Shown here: positions 23,549 to 32,849 of the stretch, piece after piece
Layout of the letters: the number at the start of each line of letters is the position of its first letter
Position numbering within the stretch: the first letter of the stretch is position 1
NCBI GenBank assembly: GCA_045539095.1
Contig: JAZQER010000026.1
Span: forward strand, 1 to 59,417
From: SFWF01 sp045539095
GTDB lineage: Bacteria > Bacillota > Clostridia > Oscillospirales > Acutalibacteraceae
Direction of reading: 5' to 3'
Length of the DNA stretch: 59,417 nt
Program-made: the position numbers and the translations under genes
The notes under the pieces: model-generated
Database searches by the model: none
The model's input: the letters and a program-made list of their open reading frames with translations, nothing else
What the model was told of the DNA's origin: nothing

Positions 23549-26164
23549 TTGATCTGGCACAGTTGTGATGCCCAAATGGTTGTAGCAGAGCTCGCATCCG
23601 ATAAAGAAAAGGGTCTTGACAGCGCCGAGGTGCTGAGAAGGCTTGAGCTTTACGGTAAAAACGAGATACACGACTTTGAAAAACCGAATTTTTTTAAGCT
23701 ACTCTTAAAACAACTGAGCGGCTATCTTAATATTGTCTTTTTATGTGTGGCGGCAATCTACCTAATCATCACCATTATCACAAAAGAAGTCAGTTGGACA
23801 GAGCCCTTTCTTATCATACTGATTCTTTTGATCAACTCTGTTACAGGAACCTTTATCCGTTACCGAAATACCTTAAATTTAGATAAATTGCGCAACTCTA
23901 ATATTACCTATACTACGGTTATACGCGATGGCATAGAGCAGATTATTCCGTCGGCAAACCTCGTGCCCGGTGATATCATGCTTCTCAGCACAGGAGATTT
24001 TGTTCGCGCTGACGGGAGAATCATAGACGCTTACGTATTCATGTGCGATGAGTTTTCTGTCACGGGCGAATCTGTGCCGACAGAAAAAATGCCCGGCCAG
24101 CTTTGCGAGGATATCACCCCGCTTGAAAACCGTGTGAATATGGTGTATTCGGGCAGCTATGTCCAAAGCGGAAAGGCTGTCGTTATAGTGACAGAAACCG
24201 GCGAGGACACCGCCATAGGTCGCGCCGAAAGTATTGTAAAGCAGACACGCATCAAATCTACACCCCTGCAAAGCCGCCTGAAGGCTATTGGAAGGATATC
24301 TGCAATAGTCAGTCTTATTGCCTCCGTCGTTGTTTTTCTTGTTGGTGTAGTCGCTAACATTTCCAACTATGATACAGGCTTTGAGACAACGGTGTTCAGT
24401 CATCTTCTGCTTGGACTTGCATTGGTTGTTTCAGCTATTCCGGAGGGACTGCCGACAGTTTTAGACATTGCGGTAGCCTTCTCGGCAAACCGACTGCATA
24501 ACAGAAACATCACCTTTATCAATCTTCCCGCCGCCGAATCTATCGGAGGCACCTCGGTCATCTGCACCGATAAGACCGGTGCCCTTACTGACGAGAATAT
24601 GAATCTCGTAAAGGTTTCAGACGGAAAAAATATTGTTGATGTTACCGACGGTCACTTAAGCGAGTCAACCGTAACTCTTTTACACCTTGCACTTATATGT
24701 AGCAATTTTAATCGGAATGAGCATTTTGAGCGTCACTCAAACGCACTCGAAGCGGCTATCGAACGCGCCTCCGTAAAGGCTACGGGAATGAGCAAGGCAG
24801 ATATTGACGGTATTTATCCCCGTCTTGCCGAATTGCCTTTCGACTCTGCCAGAAGACTTATGACCACCGTAACGGTAATAAATTCAAAACCCTACGCTGT
24901 CATAAAGGGTGCACCTGAGATAATCTTAGAACGGTCAGTCGATGTTGAACCCCAAAGTATTACATCCAAGATAGATTCCTTAGCAGAAGAAGGTCTTATG
25001 GTTTTGGCAGTCGCTTTAAAACCGCTTGACGGAATACCTGCCAACCCCAACAGTGAAGAGCTTGAAAACGGACTTATTTTTGTCGGACTGCTTGCTTTTG
25101 ACAATCCGCCCGACCCGCTTTGTGTCCGCGAGATTGCTGCGTGTAAAGCAAAGGGTATCCGTGTAGTTATGCTGACGGGTGACTACACCGCGACGGCAAT
25201 ATCTGTCGCCAAGACGCTAGGTATAATTTCTGATACAAGCGAGGTTATCAGTCACGGTGAGCTTGAAAAAATGAGCGATGAGGAGCTTTCTGAAAAAGTA
25301 AGTGATTATTCAGTATTTGCGAGAATCACTTCTGAGGACAAGCTTAGAATAGTACGGGCTTTGCGCTCTTGTTCCGAACAGGTGCTTCTCACCTGCGACA
25401 GCGTAAGCGATGTTCCCGCACTTGTTGAAGCAGATTATGGCTGTGCTCTCGGTATTACGGGTTCTGACTCTGTTAAAGCTTCAGCTGATTTTGTTGTAAA
25501 CGATAATAAGTTTTCCACCCTTACCCTCGCTTTAAAAGAAAGCAACCGCATATTCGACAGTGTGCTTCGCAGTGTCAAATACCTTATATCCTGCAACGCT
25601 GCAGAGATAATTACCGTTCTTTTCGGACTTATCATATTCGGCTCTTCGCCACTTACTGCGGCGGCGCTTCTGTGGATAAACCTTGTTACCGATCTCTTCC
25701 CTGCTCTTGCTTTTTCGGGAGAGGTAGCAAGCAGCACACTCAGTCTTCGACGCCACGAAAGCAATCAGCTTATAAGTGTCCGTTCAACCGCCGGTATGGC
25801 TGTGCCTGCAGTTATAATCTCTGTGCTGACATTAATCGCCTATGGTATTGGCCTTTCATACTCTGCCGAAATGGCGGCGACCCTTACCTTCGCCGTGCTG
25901 AGTATTTGTGAAATAGTACACGCATTTGCCCTCAGTCACACATATACAGTTTTTCAGAAGGGCACAGTGAGAAATCTCGTTATGCCGATTGCCTGTCTGC
26001 TCTCACTGGTTATTGTTTTGTTGGTTATCACAACTCCCCTTGGCTCCTTACTTTCATTCACAAGCCTTAACGGGGCGGGATGGATAATGATACTCGTCTC
26101 GGCAGTTATCACCCTTACAACGGGAGAAACGGTAAAATTTATAAGTAAAAAACTAAATAAGTAA
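23549..26164 (+). CDS. P-type (P2-like) cation-transporting ATPase with altered catalytic motifs
   Basis: An 871-residue membrane pump of the calcium/cation P2 group: N-terminal cytoplasmic region, TM1-2, actuator domain with VTGESVPTEK near residue 170, TM3-4 with PEGLP near 300, the P domain, and C-terminal membrane helices with NLVTD in TM6 and SCNAAE in TM5, both cation-site motifs. The phosphorylation motif is DKTGALT (Asp341) where DKTGTLT is nearly universal, and the hinge motif TGDGVNDAP is TCDSVSDVP near residue 617; both Asp residues are kept. The ATP-binding FDSARRLM and KGAPE are normal. Full length, so not decayed, but catalysis may be unusual. TTG start with ACGGAG eight bases upstream. 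Confidence 0.88.
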   Translation: MIWHSCDAQMVVAELASDKEKGLDSAEVLRRLELYGKNEIHDFEKPNFFKLLLKQLSGYLNIVFLCVAAIYLIITIITKEVSWTEPFLIILILLINSVTGTFIRYRNTLNLDKLRNSNITYTTVIRDGIEQIIPSANLVPGDIMLLSTGDFVRADGRIIDAYVFMCDEFSVTGESVPTEKMPGQLCEDITPLENRVNMVYSGSYVQSGKAVVIVTETGEDTAIGRAESIVKQTRIKSTPLQSRLKAIGRISAIVSLIASVVVFLVGVVANISNYDTGFETTVFSHLLLGLALVVSAIPEGLPTVLDIAVAFSANRLHNRNITFINLPAAESIGGTSVICTDKTGALTDENMNLVKVSDGKNIVDVTDGHLSESTVTLLHLALICSNFNRNEHFERHSNALEAAIERASVKATGMSKADIDGIYPRLAELPFDSARRLMTTVTVINSKPYAVIKGAPEIILERSVDVEPQSITSKIDSLAEEGLMVLAVALKPLDGIPANPNSEELENGLIFVGLLAFDNPPDPLCVREIAACKAKGIRVVMLTGDYTATAISVAKTLGIISDTSEVISHGELEKMSDEELSEKVSDYSVFARITSEDKLRIVRALRSCSEQVLLTCDSVSDVPALVEADYGCALGITGSDSVKASADFVVNDNKFSTLTLALKESNRIFDSVLRSVKYLISCNAAEIITVLFGLIIFGSSPLTAAALLWINLVTDLFPALAFSGEVASSTLSLRRHESNQLISVRSTAGMAVPAVIISVLTLIAYGIGLSYSAEMAATLTFAVLSICEIVHAFALSHTYTVFQKGTVRNLVMPIACLLSLVIVLLVITTPLGSLLSFTSLNGAGWIMILVSAVITLTTGETVKFISKKLNK

Positions 26165-26166
26165 AG

Positions 26167-26192
26167 AAAAGCCGTTCTGAAGAACGGCTTTT
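26167..26192. terminator. Bidirectional terminator between ATPase and radA
   Basis: AAAAGCCGTTCT / AGAACGGCTTTT with a two-base centre, between the convergent genes. Confidence 0.88.
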
Positions 26193-26197
26193 AATTT

Positions 26198-27562
26198 CTA
26201 TTTTACAAGTTGTAATGCTGCAGAAAGGGTTGAAACACCTATCAGCTCTATATCACCCTTAACCGAAGACAACTGCTTTAAGGATGATTTCGGAACAACG
26301 CAACGGTTGAAGCCGAGACGCGCCGCTTCTTTAACTCTTTCTACTATCTTGGGTACCGAGCGAACCTCTCCCGAAAGTCCTACCTCGCCAAAGATAACAG
26401 TATCATCCGGTATTGCAGTATCGCGGACCCCCGAAACAAGAGCCATTGCAACAGCAAGGTCGACCGCAGGCTCGTCTAATCTCAGACCGCCGACTATATT
26501 AAGATAAGCATCAAGATTTGAAAAAAATAGCCCTTCACGCTTTTCAAGCACCGCAAGTATAAGATTAAAGCGATTGTAATCAAAACCTGTCGCCATTCTT
26601 CTTGGATTACCGAAGCCGCTTGCGGTAACAAGCGCTTGTACTTCCGCCAAAATAGGCCTTGTACCCTCCATAACGCAGGTTATGGCCGAGCCTGAAACTC
26701 CGCTTAGCCTGCCCGAAAGAAGCATCGCAGATGGGTTTTCCACCTCGCAGAGACCTTTATCGGTCATTTCAAAAACACCAATCTCATTGGTTGAGCCATA
26801 GCGGTTCTTGACCGCTCTCAGTATTCTGTAGGACTGATTACGTTCGCCCTCAAAGTAAAGCACAGTGTCTACGATATGCTCAAGTACCTTGGGTCCCGCT
26901 ATCTCGCCGCCTTTATTGACGTGACCGACGATAATTATCGGAATATCGAGGCTCTTACCGACGCTGAGCAATAAATTTGAGGACTCTCTGACCTGAACAA
27001 TACTTCCCACCGATGAGGAAAGCTCTGCTATACGCATGGTCTGTATGGAATCTATCATAACAAGATCGGGCTTTTCGGTACGGATATATTCGCATATACC
27101 GCCAGTGTCTGTCTCCGCCATTATAAGAAGATTATCACGGTCGACCCCAAGTCGGTTCGCGCGAAGCTTAAGCTGTACCGCCGACTCCTCGCCCGAAACA
27201 TAAAGCACCTTTATATCATTATCTATATTCTTGCAAATCTGCAGCAGTATGGTAGATTTTCCTATACCGGGGTCTCCGCTTATAAGCGCCACAGAGCCCT
27301 TAACAATGCCGCCGCCAAGCACACGGTCAAGCTCACAAATTCCCGTTTTGTAGCGGTGCTCATTTTCAAAGGAAATTTCCCCTATAGGCTGAGCCTTTAT
27401 GACTGAGGCCGCACCGCTCACCAATTGATTTGACTTTGTGGGCGCAATCACCTCTTCTGTGAGGGTGTTCCATTTTCGGCAACCCTGACACTGCCCCATC
27501 CATTTTGCACTCTCGTATCCGCACTCGTTACAGACATAGACTGTTTTCAACTTTGAAGCCAT
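26198..27562 (-). CDS. radA: DNA repair protein RadA
   Basis: RadA/Sms is a RecA-related helicase that extends recombination intermediates. The 454-residue protein has the N-terminal zinc finger (CNECGYESAKWMGQCQGC), the RecA core with Walker A GDPGIGKST near residue 95, the RadA-specific KNRYG near 252 and a Lon-like C-terminal domain (GLRLDEPAVDLAVAMAL). It follows the cwlD-like gene by 14 bases, so the two are cotranscribed. Confidence 0.96.
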   Translation of the reverse strand: MASKLKTVYVCNECGYESAKWMGQCQGCRKWNTLTEEVIAPTKSNQLVSGAASVIKAQPIGEISFENEHRYKTGICELDRVLGGGIVKGSVALISGDPGIGKSTILLQICKNIDNDIKVLYVSGEESAVQLKLRANRLGVDRDNLLIMAETDTGGICEYIRTEKPDLVMIDSIQTMRIAELSSSVGSIVQVRESSNLLLSVGKSLDIPIIIVGHVNKGGEIAGPKVLEHIVDTVLYFEGERNQSYRILRAVKNRYGSTNEIGVFEMTDKGLCEVENPSAMLLSGRLSGVSGSAITCVMEGTRPILAEVQALVTASGFGNPRRMATGFDYNRFNLILAVLEKREGLFFSNLDAYLNIVGGLRLDEPAVDLAVAMALVSGVRDTAIPDDTVIFGEVGLSGEVRSVPKIVERVKEAARLGFNRCVVPKSSLKQLSSVKGDIELIGVSTLSAALQLVK

Positions 27563-27576
27563 TTTTAACTCCTATA

Positions 27577-28278
27577 TTACATATATTCTTCTATTCCGCA
27601 AAAGACGGCAAACGCCATCTTTGACTGATATTCTTCTGTTTTAAGCAGCTCAAGCTCTCGGCTATTGCTTAAAAAACCACACTCCACTATTATTGCTGGT
27701 ATCTTGGCATTATAAAGCAGATATGTGCTTTTAGTTCCTTTTTTTATAGTCCTCTCATTATCGGGCTGTAAAAGATTTCTCACCGTTTGTTGAACAGACT
27801 GTCCTAAAATCATTGAATCAGGATGGTTGGCAGAATAAAAAACTTGAGCGCCGTTTGCCGAAGAGGTCGTGAATTTATTAAGATGAATGCTCACAAATAC
27901 AGCGTCCTCATTTTCATTTATAATACGAAGCCGTTCGTTCATATCGCTCTTTTTTCGCTCTGCAATCGAAGCGGAAGAATCGATTTCGGTGCCCGTATCA
28001 GTGGTTCGTGTCATAATAACTTCATAGCCGTGAAGCTTTAAAAGTTCTGACAGCCGTGTGGCTATCATCAGATTTATATCCTTTTCGGGCGTCCCGTCTT
28101 GCGCCTCTGCACCGCCGTCAAACCCGCCGTGGCCGGCGTCGATTATTATTGTTGTTTTTGCTACTGTTACCGTTGCTGCAACGGGGATATGCTGAAGCTC
28201 ACCGTCAGAGAATATACAACAGCATATAAAAAATGTAAAGCATAAAACACATACTGATAGTTTTTTTAAAACAGCCAC
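27577..28278 (-). CDS. cwlD: N-acetylmuramoyl-L-alanine amidase, CwlD-like (Amidase_3)
   Basis: Zinc amidase; CwlD removes peptide stems so that muramic lactam can form in the spore cortex. The 233-residue protein has an N-terminal membrane segment, then TIIIDAGHGGFDGGA (His ligand) near residue 50, PEKDINLMIATRL (Glu ligand), VFVSIHLNKF (His ligand) and PAIIVECGFLSN (catalytic Glu). The start is GTG 28278, eight bases after AAGGAG; the in-frame ATG at 28305 has no such site. Given the sporulation genes in the window, CwlD is the best guess, but length and domain alone cannot exclude a general autolysin. Confidence 0.85.
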   Translation of the reverse strand: MAVLKKLSVCVLCFTFFICCCIFSDGELQHIPVAATVTVAKTTIIIDAGHGGFDGGAEAQDGTPEKDINLMIATRLSELLKLHGYEVIMTRTTDTGTEIDSSASIAERKKSDMNERLRIINENEDAVFVSIHLNKFTTSSANGAQVFYSANHPDSMILGQSVQQTVRNLLQPDNERTIKKGTKSTYLLYNAKIPAIIVECGFLSNSRELELLKTEEYQSKMAFAVFCGIEEYM

Positions 28279-28359
28279 AAAATAACTCCTTAATAAATAT
28301 ATCAAAATCTCAGATATTTTTCAATAACGATATATTTAAAAATATGCACTAAGTTACAG

Positions 28360-28398
28360 AAAAAGCACTCTGTTCAAAACTGAAACAGAGCGCTTTTT
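28360..28398 (-). terminator. Terminator after the TIGR04086 gene
   Basis: AAAAAGC-CTCTGTT / AACAGAG-GCTTTTT stem with one mismatch and a 10-base loop, adjoining the stop at 28400. Confidence 0.8.
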
Positions 28399-28399
28399 A

Positions 28400-28801
28400 T
28401 TATATTATCTTTTTTGTCGGCTGATTTACTCCCCACACACCTCCTATAAGGGCTGAAAGCATGGTTATCACAAAATTAAAAAGGGTGTTTAAAGTCAGTG
28501 AATCGGAGTGGGTCGCTAAAGCCACCGCGACGCTTATAAGAAAAATCACGCCGCCACATATAACTCCGTTTAAAAGCCCTCCCTTTTTAAGCTTTTTAGA
28601 AGCAATAAATGCAGACATAAGCGAACCTGCTGCCAAAGCTACCGACGCTAAGGGAGTTGCAAAGCTGTCAGAAAGGCCAAGCGTCACTCCCAACACAGAA
28701 AACAAAAGCATAAAAATAAATGTTATTATGAAGCCTAAGACTACAGATATCAGATAAACAAAAAATCTTCCTTTCATTCGGTCTGTATTTTCGTTATTCA
28801 T
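28400..28801 (-). CDS. TIGR04086-family membrane protein
   Basis: A 133-residue protein with four hydrophobic segments and the pattern of the clostridial TIGR04086 family: an N-terminal KGRFFVYLISVVLGFI helix, the central ASVALAAGSLMSAFIASKKLKKGGLLNG and a C-terminal glycine-rich helix ending GGVWGVNQ. The family is common in Clostridia and has no assigned function. Bounded by terminators on both sides, so monocistronic. Confidence 0.75.
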   Translation of the reverse strand: MNNENTDRMKGRFFVYLISVVLGFIITFIFMLLFSVLGVTLGLSDSFATPLASVALAAGSLMSAFIASKKLKKGGLLNGVICGGVIFLISVAVALATHSDSLTLNTLFNFVITMLSALIGGVWGVNQPTKKII

Positions 28802-28854
28802 ATCATCAACTCCCGTACAATATCTATGCTGGAGCCAACAAAAAAATGAACGAT

Positions 28855-28881
28855 AAAAGCTCTCCGATCAAGGAGAGCTTT
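28855..28881 (-). terminator. Terminator of the GH110-like/transglutaminase operon
   Basis: AAAGCTCTCC / GGAGAGCTTT stem with a GATCAA loop, a few bases past the stop at 28885. Confidence 0.85.
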
Positions 28882-28884
28882 AAG

Positions 28885-30126
28885 TTATTTGAATACTATC
28901 ACTGCAGTTCTATCATCTACCACTTCATATGTAATCCAATACACGGTGGTTTTGAGCGAATCGGCAAGTTTTTGTATTGCTCTGTCAGCAGAGCTATCCG
29001 AATAGTCATCTACAAGTATAAGGACTTGTGAACTGCCGTTCTCGGCAAAAGATTTCTTTACGGTTTTTACAAAATCTGAAACTGAAATTTTTTCTGTGTG
29101 GGCGTCTATAGACATTCCTATGCCCGAGCTCGCAGAAGGATAAACCTCAGAAAAATCGGGTATGTATGGCTGCAAACGGTCCTCAAAAGCAAAATTTCTT
29201 TTCTGCCGTATATCAAAATCGCTCTCGCTACTCTCCTCGCTCGCCGTGGCATCAATATTGTACCAAGAGTCGCCCAGCTTTGCAAAATTCCAAGTGTGTC
29301 CGATATCTGCATCTTCCCCGGTATACTGTTTTTCCACACACTCTATTCCCGCAATACTCAGCAGCAGACTGTACATATTCGCCGAGCCGTCACAGTGGGT
29401 CCTACCCCCAACAAGTCCGTCATAAAGATAGGGATAAACATTATCAGCAGAAAATTCCGTGTAATCATAATATTCGACATTAGAAAGGGTATATTTATGC
29501 AGATAATCCGCCTTTTCTATATCGGTCATACCGCTAGGCAAGGAAGCTATTATTTCTTTTGCCTTTTCTATCGCCTGCTGTTTTTTCGCTAATATTTCAG
29601 CATTGAAATTATCAACTTGAATGTAATAGCCGTCAAGGGCAGCATATCCATCAAAAAACATGGTATTGACATCGTAATACAGCGTGAAATCACCGTGCTC
29701 ATATAAAAGATTTTGCTCAAGGATCGGGGAGTCTAGAGCAAATAATGTAAGTATTTCACTAAGACGCTCGTATTCTGATACAATAAGGTCGTCTACATAG
29801 ATATAAATATATCCGTTTTCAAGCGCATATTCGTATGCGCGATAGACGGTTTTCTCATCCTCCGAGAGGGTATTATAATGCATATCTCCGCGAAAGACCG
29901 AAAGCTCTGTCCGCAGCTGAGATACCTCGTCTGCGGTCATTATAATCTCGTTAGAATCATCCGACAGAACCTCTGTTCCAAAGGCTATTTTCGGTACCGC
30001 CTCGGCCTCCTCCACAGCATTTATTCCAATAACTGTGCCAAGCGTATCTAAGGCGGCGCAACCGCAAAGAGAAATTGAAATGAATACCGCCAGCACCGCT
30101 AATATGCTTTGTTTGATATATTTCAT
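28885..30126 (-). CDS. Lipoprotein with transglutaminase-like domain
   Basis: A 413-residue surface lipoprotein. The signal peptide ends LCGCAAL (Cys21 or Cys23). A helical N-terminal region precedes a transglutaminase-like core whose triad is readable: Cys in RTHCDGSANMYSLLL, His in IGHTWNFAKL and Asp in SWYNIDAT (around residues 240-290). The last 90 residues form a separate alpha/beta domain (VDDYSDSSADRAIQ). Such proteins are usually peptidases or peptide cross-linkers at the cell surface; the substrate is unknown. It starts one base after the GH110-like gene stops, so the two proteins are made together. Confidence 0.8.
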   Translation of the reverse strand: MKYIKQSILAVLAVFISISLCGCAALDTLGTVIGINAVEEAEAVPKIAFGTEVLSDDSNEIIMTADEVSQLRTELSVFRGDMHYNTLSEDEKTVYRAYEYALENGYIYIYVDDLIVSEYERLSEILTLFALDSPILEQNLLYEHGDFTLYYDVNTMFFDGYAALDGYYIQVDNFNAEILAKKQQAIEKAKEIIASLPSGMTDIEKADYLHKYTLSNVEYYDYTEFSADNVYPYLYDGLVGGRTHCDGSANMYSLLLSIAGIECVEKQYTGEDADIGHTWNFAKLGDSWYNIDATASEESSESDFDIRQKRNFAFEDRLQPYIPDFSEVYPSASSGIGMSIDAHTEKISVSDFVKTVKKSFAENGSSQVLILVDDYSDSSADRAIQKLADSLKTTVYWITYEVVDDRTAVIVFK

Positions 30127-30127
30127 C

Positions 30128-31759
30128 CTATTTTTTCACTATCTTTCCGCACTTCTGTATCTTTTGGCGTAAAGGTATAAAGCTTGATTTATTGTTCTTA
30201 AATACGATCCTTTCAGCGTTCTTTGCCTGCAACCAGCTTACCCGTTTTTTACCAAGCGCAATATTATCCTCGATAACAATATTTTTATGAACATATTCAC
30301 CCTTACGGAATTTGGTGTTTTCAGGATGAATTCGGAATATTGCCCTTTTACGGCGATTATAATCCTGATTGTAAATTCTGTTGTTTCTTATAGTGACATC
30401 ATTGGTAGGACCTGTTTCCCACCAATTTTTAGCATCGTTCGCAAGCAAAACTGCCGATCTTCTGAGGCTATAAAACTCGTTATTCTCAATGACTACCTTA
30501 CCGCGTGAAGAAACAAGGAAACCGCGGGTTGGTACCCTCTTCACGGTACATCCTTTGATATAAACATCGGGGCTGGCAGAAACGTTTTCGATAACAAACC
30601 CAACCTTGAACTTGTCAGCCGGTTTATCTAAAACAATTCTTATATCATACGGGTTAATAAGCTCTGCCGATACTACCGCGGCGGTATCTTCGGGAAGCAT
30701 ATAATCAGGGTCCGTCGTTTCTATAATATCCCCCGTTTTGAAAACATTGAAATTATATGTTTCGGGGTGAGGATGTCTTGCAACTATGGTATTATCCGCA
30801 CTCTCAACAATTTTCAAATAAGAGCCGTGGACGTTTATAGCATCATCGTTTGTACCGTCAAAAAGACAATTCTCTGCTATAAACTTTCCTCTGCAAGAGG
30901 ATATCTGTACCGAATCGGCAAAGCATGAAAGCACCCTTCCCGAGCCTTGCTCGGGCGCGCAGCGGACCTGTCTTAAGGTTATGTTTTCACTGCACTGCGC
31001 AACTATTCCGAGGCCGTGCATATAATGCATATTCATATTTTCAAAGGTGACGTTACTGCTCCAACCAAAAAAGCTTCCGCAATGGTCTCTAAGACCGTCC
31101 CTCTGATGCAGATGCTGACCGTTTTTTAAAAAATACGGGTTTCTGCGCCAATTTACATAAGTGCATTTCAAAATATTTTTTTCTATCTCCTCATAACGCG
31201 CGGTATCGTCCATCATCGGCCCTTCTTCCTGACTTATGACCCTCTCGTCGCCGGGAATATATCTCTGACAGAAATGCTTCACAGGATAAAATTCAAAACC
31301 GTCACCATACCAAGTCAGTTTGCCATCGTTATCAATGCGGTATTTAAAATCAGGATGGACTTTAAAGATATAATATCCCTTTCCCTTATCAATTACCTCC
31401 ATCTCAGCGGTTGTCGGAGTAGCGTAATCAAAAGAGAAATCCTTGAAGGTTATATTGTCGCTCTCAAACACAAAGAAGGGTATCAGCTTGCAATGAGCAA
31501 TTATTTTTGAGCCGTTACCGTTGATAACAACATTCTTCTTGCCCTCTATTATAATTCCAAGATTTTTTTCATAAGAAGCGCCCGCCTCTTTGCATTTACC
31601 CTCTGACATGGAGTTTGTTATTTTAAAGGTCCTTTTTGTCGCATCTTCAGGATATATATGATATACACCTTTTTCGAGTATAATCTCAACATTATCTGCT
31701 ACAGCAGAATTTATCTCTTTTGTGATATTTTTTATGTTTTCAAGTTTAAGTGTTGTCAT
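30128..31759 (-). CDS. Right-handed beta-helix glycoside hydrolase, GH110-like (alpha-1,3-galactosidase type)
   Basis: A 543-residue beta-helix protein. GH110 enzymes remove terminal alpha-1,3-galactose from blood-group B and linear glycans. The diagnostic stretch is FDGTNDDAINVHGSYLKI near residue 302, with earlier helix turns (NITFKDFSFDYATPT near 108, NVTFENMNMHYMHGLGIVA near 235) and late turns of conserved Asn-rich repeats (VVIENNEF, VTIRNNRIYNQ). No signal peptide, so it should act on imported oligosaccharides, unlike secreted Bacteroides members. I assign the family from the NDDAINVHG motif and overall layout, not from a search; another Asn/Asp beta-helix hydrolase is possible. Cotranscribed with a transglutaminase-like lipoprotein. 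Confidence 0.7.
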   Translation of the reverse strand: MTTLKLENIKNITKEINSAVADNVEIILEKGVYHIYPEDATKRTFKITNSMSEGKCKEAGASYEKNLGIIIEGKKNVVINGNGSKIIAHCKLIPFFVFESDNITFKDFSFDYATPTTAEMEVIDKGKGYYIFKVHPDFKYRIDNDGKLTWYGDGFEFYPVKHFCQRYIPGDERVISQEEGPMMDDTARYEEIEKNILKCTYVNWRRNPYFLKNGQHLHQRDGLRDHCGSFFGWSSNVTFENMNMHYMHGLGIVAQCSENITLRQVRCAPEQGSGRVLSCFADSVQISSCRGKFIAENCLFDGTNDDAINVHGSYLKIVESADNTIVARHPHPETYNFNVFKTGDIIETTDPDYMLPEDTAAVVSAELINPYDIRIVLDKPADKFKVGFVIENVSASPDVYIKGCTVKRVPTRGFLVSSRGKVVIENNEFYSLRRSAVLLANDAKNWWETGPTNDVTIRNNRIYNQDYNRRKRAIFRIHPENTKFRKGEYVHKNIVIEDNIALGKKRVSWLQAKNAERIVFKNNKSSFIPLRQKIQKCGKIVKK

Positions 31760-31843
31760 AATAACAGCCCCCTAATATTTACTATGCTTATCTTAACAAT
31801 AGGAATCTTTTTTGTCAATCTGATAATGCTAATATTATAAAAT

Positions 31844-32317
31844 TTAATCCTTTCTCGAGCATTTTTCGGCGTCAATACTAAGTACCAGCATCAGCGCCGC
31901 GAGAGCATCGGCAGTGTTTGCCACATCTATAACATATGTATCGGTCCAGTTAAATAACTGCTTGGAAACTGTAGCCACGGTAGCTCCCGAATAATTAGTA
32001 ATTGAATAATCCCACTCAAAAAAGTCTCCCTCGACCTGCCAACCGTTGCAATTGATATTGTAACGGGGACGAAAGAAGGTGAGTTCCTTTGAGATACAGC
32101 CCACGTAAGCGTTGCCGACATACATTTCAAATTTCGGCAGAAAGGTGAATATTTTTTCCTTTACCGTACCTACCTCTGCTCCGTATTTATCGTATATTTT
32201 AAGACAGTGTCCCCACGAAAGCTGACCCTTTACGGTATAAACCATCTCGCCTGTTTCGTCAAATATATCGTAGCTATCGAACCAGGAAAAGAATCTTTGT
32301 TTAAATAATAACCTCAT
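31844..32317 (-). CDS. LURP-one-related/Tubby-like beta-barrel protein
   Basis: A 157-residue protein with the LURP-one (PF04525, YxjI) pattern: starts RLLFKQRFFSWFDSYDIFDETG, then repeated strand pairs VYTVKGQLSWGHCLKIYDKYG, VGTVKEKIFTFLPKFEMYV, and the end TDTYVIDVANTADALAALMLVLSID. The fold is a phospholipid-scramblase-like barrel; bacterial function is unknown. Single gene with its own promoter (32343-32371) and a strong GAGGAGG site. Confidence 0.8.
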   Translation of the reverse strand: MRLLFKQRFFSWFDSYDIFDETGEMVYTVKGQLSWGHCLKIYDKYGAEVGTVKEKIFTFLPKFEMYVGNAYVGCISKELTFFRPRYNINCNGWQVEGDFFEWDYSITNYSGATVATVSKQLFNWTDTYVIDVANTADALAALMLVLSIDAEKCSRKD

Positions 32318-32342
32318 AATTTCACACCCTCCTCATGTAAAG

Positions 32343-32371
32343 ATTATACCAAAACATTACACATAATTCAA
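32343..32371 (-). promoter_or_regulatory. Promoter for the LURP-one-like gene
   Basis: On the minus strand TTGAAT (32371-32366), 17 bases, TATAAT (32348-32343). Confidence 0.6.
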
Positions 32372-32405
32372 TCTTTTACGGGCAGACTTTTTATGAGGTG
32401 ATAAA

Positions 32406-32840
32406 ATGATAGAACAAGATACAATAAGACTTCTCAGAGAATGTGATGCAGGAATAAAAATGGGTGTTTCTTCTATTGAAGAGGTGCTCCCCTATGTTGA
32501 TTCAGCCCAGCTTGAAAAATTGCTCACAAAATGCAAAGAGGAGCACGCAAAGCTCGACTCAGAGCTTCAAGAACAGCTCGACCGCTTCAAAGACGAGGGT
32601 AAAAATCCTAATCCTATTGCAAAGAGTATGAGCTGGATGAAGACCAATGTTATGCTCGCTATGAAAGAGTCAGACCACACCATTGCCGACCTTATGACCG
32701 ACGGCTGTAATATGGGGGTAAAATCCCTCTCAAAATATCTCAATCAGTACGCAGCCGCCGATGAGTTTTCAAAGGATATAGCAAAAAAACTCATTGCTCT
32801 TGAGGCAAAGCTTGCAGAAGATATGAGAGCATTTCTTTAA
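32406..32840 (+). CDS. All-helical protein of unknown function (ferritin-like bundle suspected)
   Basis: A 144-residue, highly charged, almost wholly helical protein: four predicted helices (LLRECDAGIKMGVSSIEEVLP, QLEKLLTKCKEEHAKLD, WMKTNVMLAMKESDHTIADL, MGVKSLSKYLNQYAAADEF). The layout recalls DUF2383-type ferritin-like proteins, but I see no clear ExxH metal site. No signal peptide or membrane segment. GAGGTGAT precedes the ATG. Function unknown; divergent from the LURP-one-like gene. Confidence 0.7.
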   Translation: MIEQDTIRLLRECDAGIKMGVSSIEEVLPYVDSAQLEKLLTKCKEEHAKLDSELQEQLDRFKDEGKNPNPIAKSMSWMKTNVMLAMKESDHTIADLMTDGCNMGVKSLSKYLNQYAAADEFSKDIAKKLIALEAKLAEDMRAFL

Positions 32841-32849
32841 AGTATTAAT

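Noticed and set aside
23549..26164. P-type ATPase as a pseudogene
   Set aside because: Full length with all domains, intact phosphorylated Asp and cation-site residues; altered motifs alone do not show decay.
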